NCBI RefSeq assembly: GCF_031846325.1
Contig: NZ_JAVRHZ010000001.1
Coordinates: forward strand, 186,001-250,000
DNA: 64,000 bases
From: Patiriisocius_A hiemis
Lineage (GTDB): Bacteria; Bacteroidota; Bacteroidia; Flavobacteriales; Flavobacteriaceae
Reading direction: 5' to 3'
Shown: positions 60,114 through 64,000 of the stretch, piece after piece
How positions within the stretch are numbered: the first letter of the stretch is position 1
Layout of the letters: every line of letters starts with the position of its first letter
Position numbers and translations under genes: made by a program
Notes under the pieces: model-generated
Told to the model about the DNA's origin: nothing
The model's database searches: none
What the model saw: only the letters and a program-made list of their open reading frames with translations

Positions 60114-62219
60114 ATGAATGAAAATTTTTTGCAAACTCCAATCGATTATCTTAAAGGTGTAGGTCCTAATCGAGCCGATTTGCTTAAAAAGGAGCTTGGA
60201 ATCTTCACTTTTCAAGATTTGTTACACCTCTTTCCTAATAGGTATTTAGACCGTACTAAGTATTACAAAATTGCACAATTACAGCAAACCAATGCAGAGG
60301 TGCAAATAGTTGGTACCATAACACACATAAAGACAGTAGAGCAAAAGCGAGGAAAACGACTAGTGGCTACATTTAGAGATGATACAGGCACGATGGAGTT
60401 AGTATGGTTTAGAGGACACAAATGGATTAAAGAAAATTTAAAGTTGAATACTCCATACGTTGTATTTGGAAAAACTAACTATTACAATGGGGTCTATTCT
60501 ATGCCGCATCCGGAAATGGAATTACTTGCTAAACATGAAAAAGGAGTTCGGTCTGCGATGCAACCTATTTATCCCTCTACTGAAAAGCTAAATAATAGCG
60601 GAATTACAAATAGAGTTATAATAAAACTACAGCAACAATTGTTTACTGAAGCGCATACTTCTTTTTCTGAAACACTTTCACAACCACTATTGGAAACATT
60701 AAAATTGCTTCCCAAAAAAGAAGCTTTAATAAATATTCATTTCCCCCAAAATCAGGAAAAATTGGCAAGGTCTCAATATCGATTAAAGTTTGAGGAGTTA
60801 TTTTATATTCAGTTGCAGTTAATACGAAAAAATGTACTGCATAAAACTAAAATTAAAGGGTATCCATTTACAAAAGTAGGGGAGTACTTCACAACTTTTT
60901 ATGAGCAGTATTTACCTTTTAAATTAACCAATGCGCAAAAACGAGTTATAAAAGAAATCAGAAACGATTTGGGTAGTAATGCTCAGATGAATAGGCTATT
61001 GCAAGGTGATGTTGGTTCAGGGAAGACAATAGTGGCGTTTATGTCAATATTAATAGCACTTGACAATGGTTTTCAAGCTTGTTTAATGGCTCCTACTGAA
61101 ATTTTGTCAGTACAGCACTATAACAACTTACTTGAATTATGTAATAAACTGAAAATCAGTATAAAATTATTAACTGGTTCAACTAAAACTTTAGATAGAA
61201 AAAATATCCACGCTTCTTTAGAAAATGGAGAATTACAAGTGCTCGTTGGCACGCATGCATTGCTTGAGGATAAGGTAAAATTTAATAATTTAGGACTTGC
61301 AGTAATTGATGAACAACATAGATTTGGTGTTGCACAAAGAAGTAAGCTTTGGCATAAAAATACACACCCTCCTCATATATTAATAATGTCGGCTACTCCA
61401 ATACCAAGAACGTTGGCTATGAGTGTTTATGGAGATCTAGATATAAGTGTAATTGATGAATTACCCCCAGGAAGAAAAGACATTAAAACTGTCCATCGAT
61501 TTGACTCCAATAGACTAAAAGTTTTTAGGTTTTTAAAAGATGAAATTTCTAAAGGAAGACAGGTGTATATTGTGTATCCATTAATAAACGAAAGTGAAGC
61601 ATTAGACTATAAAGATTTAATGGATGGGTATGAAAGTATTGAGCGCGAATTTCCAAAACCAAACTATCAAATCTCTATTGTTCATGGACAAATGAAAGCC
61701 GCAGATAAAGAATTTGAGATGGATCGCTTTGTAAGAGGGGAAACGCAGATAATGGTTGCTACTACTGTTATAGAAGTTGGCGTTAACGTCCCTAACGCTA
61801 GTGTGATGGTTATTGAGAGTGCAGAACGCTTTGGTTTATCACAATTACACCAATTACGGGGTAGAGTAGGGCGAGGAGCTTCGCAGAGTTACTGTATCTT
61901 AATGACTAGTCATAAATTATCTCAAGATGCTAAAACTCGTTTACAGACTATGACTCGTACTAGTGATGGTTTTGAAATCGCGGAAGTTGATTTAAAATTG
62001 CGAGGACCAGGTGACATTATGGGAACACAACAAAGCGGCGTTTTAAACCTTCAAATTGCAGATATAGTAAAGGATACTGAAATCCTTAAAATAGCAAGAA
62101 GTTATGCTATGCAGGTACTTAAAAGTGATCCTAACCTAATACAGCCTGAAAATTTACCAATTAAGAAAGCATATAATCAACTAACAAAGTTTAAGAATAT
62201 TTGGAATTACATATCGTAG
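60114..62219 (+). CDS. recG: ATP-dependent DNA helicase RecG
   Basis: Branch-migration helicase that regresses stalled forks. 701 residues: N-terminal wedge domain (IDYLKGVGPNRADLLKKELG; OB fold around IVGTITHIKT and GTMELVWFRG), helicase core with GDVGSGKT, APTEILSVQHY, DEQHRFGVAQR, MSATPIPRTLAM, VATTVIEVGVNVPNAS and QLRGRVGRG, and the TRG-type C-terminus GPGDIMGTQQSG. A conserved membrane protein gene follows six bases later. Full length. Confidence 0.98.
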   Translation: MNENFLQTPIDYLKGVGPNRADLLKKELGIFTFQDLLHLFPNRYLDRTKYYKIAQLQQTNAEVQIVGTITHIKTVEQKRGKRLVATFRDDTGTMELVWFRGHKWIKENLKLNTPYVVFGKTNYYNGVYSMPHPEMELLAKHEKGVRSAMQPIYPSTEKLNNSGITNRVIIKLQQQLFTEAHTSFSETLSQPLLETLKLLPKKEALINIHFPQNQEKLARSQYRLKFEELFYIQLQLIRKNVLHKTKIKGYPFTKVGEYFTTFYEQYLPFKLTNAQKRVIKEIRNDLGSNAQMNRLLQGDVGSGKTIVAFMSILIALDNGFQACLMAPTEILSVQHYNNLLELCNKLKISIKLLTGSTKTLDRKNIHASLENGELQVLVGTHALLEDKVKFNNLGLAVIDEQHRFGVAQRSKLWHKNTHPPHILIMSATPIPRTLAMSVYGDLDISVIDELPPGRKDIKTVHRFDSNRLKVFRFLKDEISKGRQVYIVYPLINESEALDYKDLMDGYESIEREFPKPNYQISIVHGQMKAADKEFEMDRFVRGETQIMVATTVIEVGVNVPNASVMVIESAERFGLSQLHQLRGRVGRGASQSYCILMTSHKLSQDAKTRLQTMTRTSDGFEIAEVDLKLRGPGDIMGTQQSGVLNLQIADIVKDTEILKIARSYAMQVLKSDPNLIQPENLPIKKAYNQLTKFKNIWNYIS

Positions 62220-62225
62220 TCACTT

Positions 62226-62816
62226 ATGAAAGTTAAAAAAACATATTTAAAAGGAGGAGCTATTTTTTTTGTTTCATTGATTGTTATTTTGGTAACAACT
62301 TTAACGGTTTATTTTACTGGAATTCATTCTCACCGAAGTATTACATCTAACTTTTATATTTCTCTAAGTATAATATCCTTCTTTATTTTTTTATTTCTTT
62401 TTTATGGATTATACAAAGGAGTTGGATTGTTGGATAGCTTTCCAAAGTTTAAGACTTTTAAGCGAGGAAATATAATTCCAGAGGTTCCACTTATTGAAGG
62501 TTTTGGAGAAACTGGTCTTGATATGGCTTCTGGAGGTGGTTTAAAAGGAATTATTATCTCAATCTTACTATGGATTGCAATTACTATTCTTATGTTAGTA
62601 GGTTTACTTCTACTTGAAATTGTGTTATGGTTTTCTTTTTTTATTTTATTAGCAATGCTTTATTGGATTTTCTTTAGAGCTTTACGACTTGTTTTTAGTA
62701 AATCCCATAATACTATTGGTAAGCTGGATACCTCTTTATTTTTTGCATTTGGATATACTACGATGTATGTAGGTTGGATGTTTTTTATTGTGTTTCTAGC
62801 AGATTATCTAAGATGA
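62226..62816 (+). CDS. Hypothetical multi-pass membrane protein
   Basis: A 196-residue protein with about five membrane helices (about 10-32, 45-65, 108-128, 130-152, 172-194) and a Gly-rich loop LDMASGGGLKGII. I do not recognise the family. It begins six bases after recG and is probably on the same transcript, but a functional link to recG is not implied. Its stop lies one base before the stop of the converging hydrolase gene. Confidence 0.7.
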   Translation: MKVKKTYLKGGAIFFVSLIVILVTTLTVYFTGIHSHRSITSNFYISLSIISFFIFLFLFYGLYKGVGLLDSFPKFKTFKRGNIIPEVPLIEGFGETGLDMASGGGLKGIIISILLWIAITILMLVGLLLLEIVLWFSFFILLAMLYWIFFRALRLVFSKSHNTIGKLDTSLFFAFGYTTMYVGWMFFIVFLADYLR

Positions 62817-62817
62817 T

Positions 62818-63702
62818 TTATTCAGCTATAGGAAGGTGTGTATTTATAAAACCACTTAATTTTAGTTGTAAGTCAGCTATACTTGCTTGACTCCAATCGT
62901 CTCCATGTCCGCCTTCATAAACAGTAAAACTATTAGTGATTTGTTGATCTGTAAGATTGTCTTTTAGGGTTTGTCCATTAGTTAATGGAACTAGAGGGTC
63001 CTGGTCTCCATAAAACATTATTGTAGGACTACTAGAAGCATTTACTTGTAATGCAGGGCTTACTTCTGCCGCGTAGTCTGTTACACCAGGATATGCGTCT
63101 TCATCAACAAAAAAACCAAGAGCTACTTGAAAGTTAGGGTCATTCGCGTAAAAAGGATCTGTAAAATCACTTGGGCCAACTATATCTGCTACAAATTTTA
63201 CTTGATTATCTGTATCATAAACATAGTCATATTGTAAAGAAAGATGCGCTCCTGCACTAGTCCCTATAAAGCCAAATTCTGGGAGAATTTGCAAGTCTTC
63301 AGCTTCGGCAGTTAGTTTGTTTAGGACAGAATCAATATCTAAAAACTGATTAGGAAAAGCTGGGATAGATGTAGTTGCTAATACATAATTCATATTTACA
63401 ATAGCATGATTAGGATGATTTTGCTGAATAAGACTTATAAAATTGCTCATATCTGCCTTATCTCCTTCAATCCATCCACCACCATGTACTAATACTATTA
63501 CCTTAGTTTTTGAAGCTGTCCTGCCCTCTGGAAGGTAAATATCGTAAGCCTGTTGGGGGTTACTTCCGTAGGAAACATCCATTCTAACCTCTGCTTGTAA
63601 TGGAGAGGGTTCTTCTTCTGGGGTTTCATTGTCATTAGAAGAGCAAGATGAAAGTGCCAACCCTACTACTATAAAACTGAATATATAAAGTAATCTTTTC
63701 AT
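62818..63702 (-). CDS. Alpha/beta hydrolase (esterase/lipase-like) lipoprotein
   Basis: A 294-residue lipoprotein: lipobox ALSSC followed by an acidic, Pro-rich linker (SSNDNETPEEEP), then an alpha/beta hydrolase of the hormone-sensitive lipase/BD-FAE-like group: oxyanion motif HGGGW, nucleophile GTSAGAHL, Asp in YGDQDPLVPL and His in YEGGHGDDW. Expected on the cell surface or in the periplasm, cleaving acyl or acetyl esters, perhaps on polysaccharides. Single gene. Confidence 0.88.
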   Translation of the reverse strand: MKRLLYIFSFIVVGLALSSCSSNDNETPEEEPSPLQAEVRMDVSYGSNPQQAYDIYLPEGRTASKTKVIVLVHGGGWIEGDKADMSNFISLIQQNHPNHAIVNMNYVLATTSIPAFPNQFLDIDSVLNKLTAEAEDLQILPEFGFIGTSAGAHLSLQYDYVYDTDNQVKFVADIVGPSDFTDPFYANDPNFQVALGFFVDEDAYPGVTDYAAEVSPALQVNASSSPTIMFYGDQDPLVPLTNGQTLKDNLTDQQITNSFTVYEGGHGDDWSQASIADLQLKLSGFINTHLPIAE

Positions 63703-63854
63703 AAATCTTAAAGATATAAGCTATAACGACAAAAAAGCTATTTTATGGTGCTTAGTTATTATCATTGTTATTAACTTTTTAATAGACGAAAAACATACAT
63801 GAAGTTACAATTTCCAATATTTTTTTTGTAAATTTAAGTAAGTGTATATAGAGT

Positions 63855-64000
63855 ATGGCAGAGTATATTAAACTTTACGAAGAAAACCCGAATCCTAAAG
63901 ATGTTAAGCGAGCAATAGATATTGTTAGGGGTGGTGGACTTATTATTTACCCTAGTGATACTGTATATGCCTTAGGTTGTGATATTACAAATAACAGAGC
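63855..64000 (+). CDS. Sua5/YciO/YrdC-family protein, 3' end cut off by window edge
   Basis: The first 48 codons of a YrdC-fold protein. KLYEENPNPKDVKRAIDIV is followed by GGLIIYPSDTVYALGCD, the substrate-binding start of the L-threonylcarbamoyladenylate synthase family (tRNA t6A37 synthesis; TsaC/Sua5) and of YciO, whose role is less clear. The N-terminal extension before the GG fits YciO/Sua5-like proteins. The rest is outside the window, so the subgroup cannot be decided. Confidence 0.88.
   Translation, partial: MAEYIKLYEENPNPKDVKRAIDIVRGGGLIIYPSDTVYALGCDITNNR

Noticed and set aside
1..64000. CRISPR arrays, insertion sequences, prophage or integron features, tRNA and rRNA genes
   Set aside because: No regularly spaced repeats, transposase or integrase motifs, tRNA-like T-arm contexts outside coding sequence, or rRNA segments were seen by eye; a tRNA or IS search program would be the decisive check.

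Overview
The window is chromosomal DNA of a member of the Flavobacteriaceae (Bacteroidota), probably aquatic. The evidence is a low GC content judged by eye, Bacteroidota-type promoters (-33 TTTG, about 19 bases, -7 TAnnTTTG), little sign of Shine-Dalgarno sites, several Bacteroidota families (DUF4290, DUF6503, DUF7935, carboxypeptidase-regulatory-domain proteins, many LxxC lipoproteins), a MurA with Asp in place of the fosfomycin-target Cys, and a bacillithiol-type YtxJ protein. I see no insertion sequence, prophage, CRISPR array, tRNA or rRNA. The gene order looks like ordinary, compact core chromosome.

Layout. 1-2.6 kb: the 3'-truncated recQ, a P-loop ATPase, and two small conserved genes (DUF493, DUF4290) leading into murA (2.66-3.97 kb). 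4-7 kb: a lipoprotein peptidase/hydrolase, a three-gene ABC ATPase / membrane protein / DUF3291 unit, and a VOC protein. 7-16.8 kb: a long minus-strand block for secreted hydrolysis and uptake, with a 1097-residue propeller-amidohydrolase, an MFS carrier, a YdeI-like protein, an M1 and an M28 peptidase and a propeller/double-NTF2 protein; four of these genes are nearly or actually overlapping. 16.8-22.3 kb: smpB, an M23 peptidase, small secreted proteins, a 45-residue membrane microprotein and a peroxiredoxin-cytochrome c-copper monooxygenase fusion. 22.4-30 kb: clpB, ytxJ, fahA, glyA and a GNAT acetyltransferase. 30-34 kb: envelope lipoproteins and a glutaminyl cyclase. The 4.5S SRP RNA gene lies at 34.0 kb with a textbook promoter. 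34.2-41.5 kb: an SDR enzyme, a small transaldolase, a TlpA-like lipoprotein, an ABC-F ATPase and a K+/H+ antiporter. 41.5-46.5 kb: TerB-like, DUF2254, Hsp20, rluF and fasciclin genes. 46.6-64 kb: pheT, a TlpA-like lipoprotein, uvrD/pcrA, an M20 amidohydrolase, an AsmA-like protein, a membrane-anchored GltB-like flavoprotein with its DUF7935 neighbour, a second M1 peptidase, recG, an esterase-like lipoprotein and the start of a Sua5/YciO/YrdC gene.

Themes. DNA repair and recombination (recQ, uvrD, recG), translation and RNA (smpB, ffs, rluF, pheT, ABC-F, YrdC), protein quality control (clpB, hsp20), and a large outward-facing set of peptidases and hydrolases suited to feeding on protein and peptides. 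No multi-gene defence or biosynthetic system was found. The most unusual items are the redoxin-cytochrome-PHM fusion with a full set of candidate copper ligands, an ABC-F protein whose sequence predicts one live and one dead ATP site, a transaldolase-type active site in a protein usually labelled fructose-6-phosphate aldolase, a repeated -7 box placed so that the ATG would be the first transcribed base, and an unannotated 45-codon membrane protein gene.
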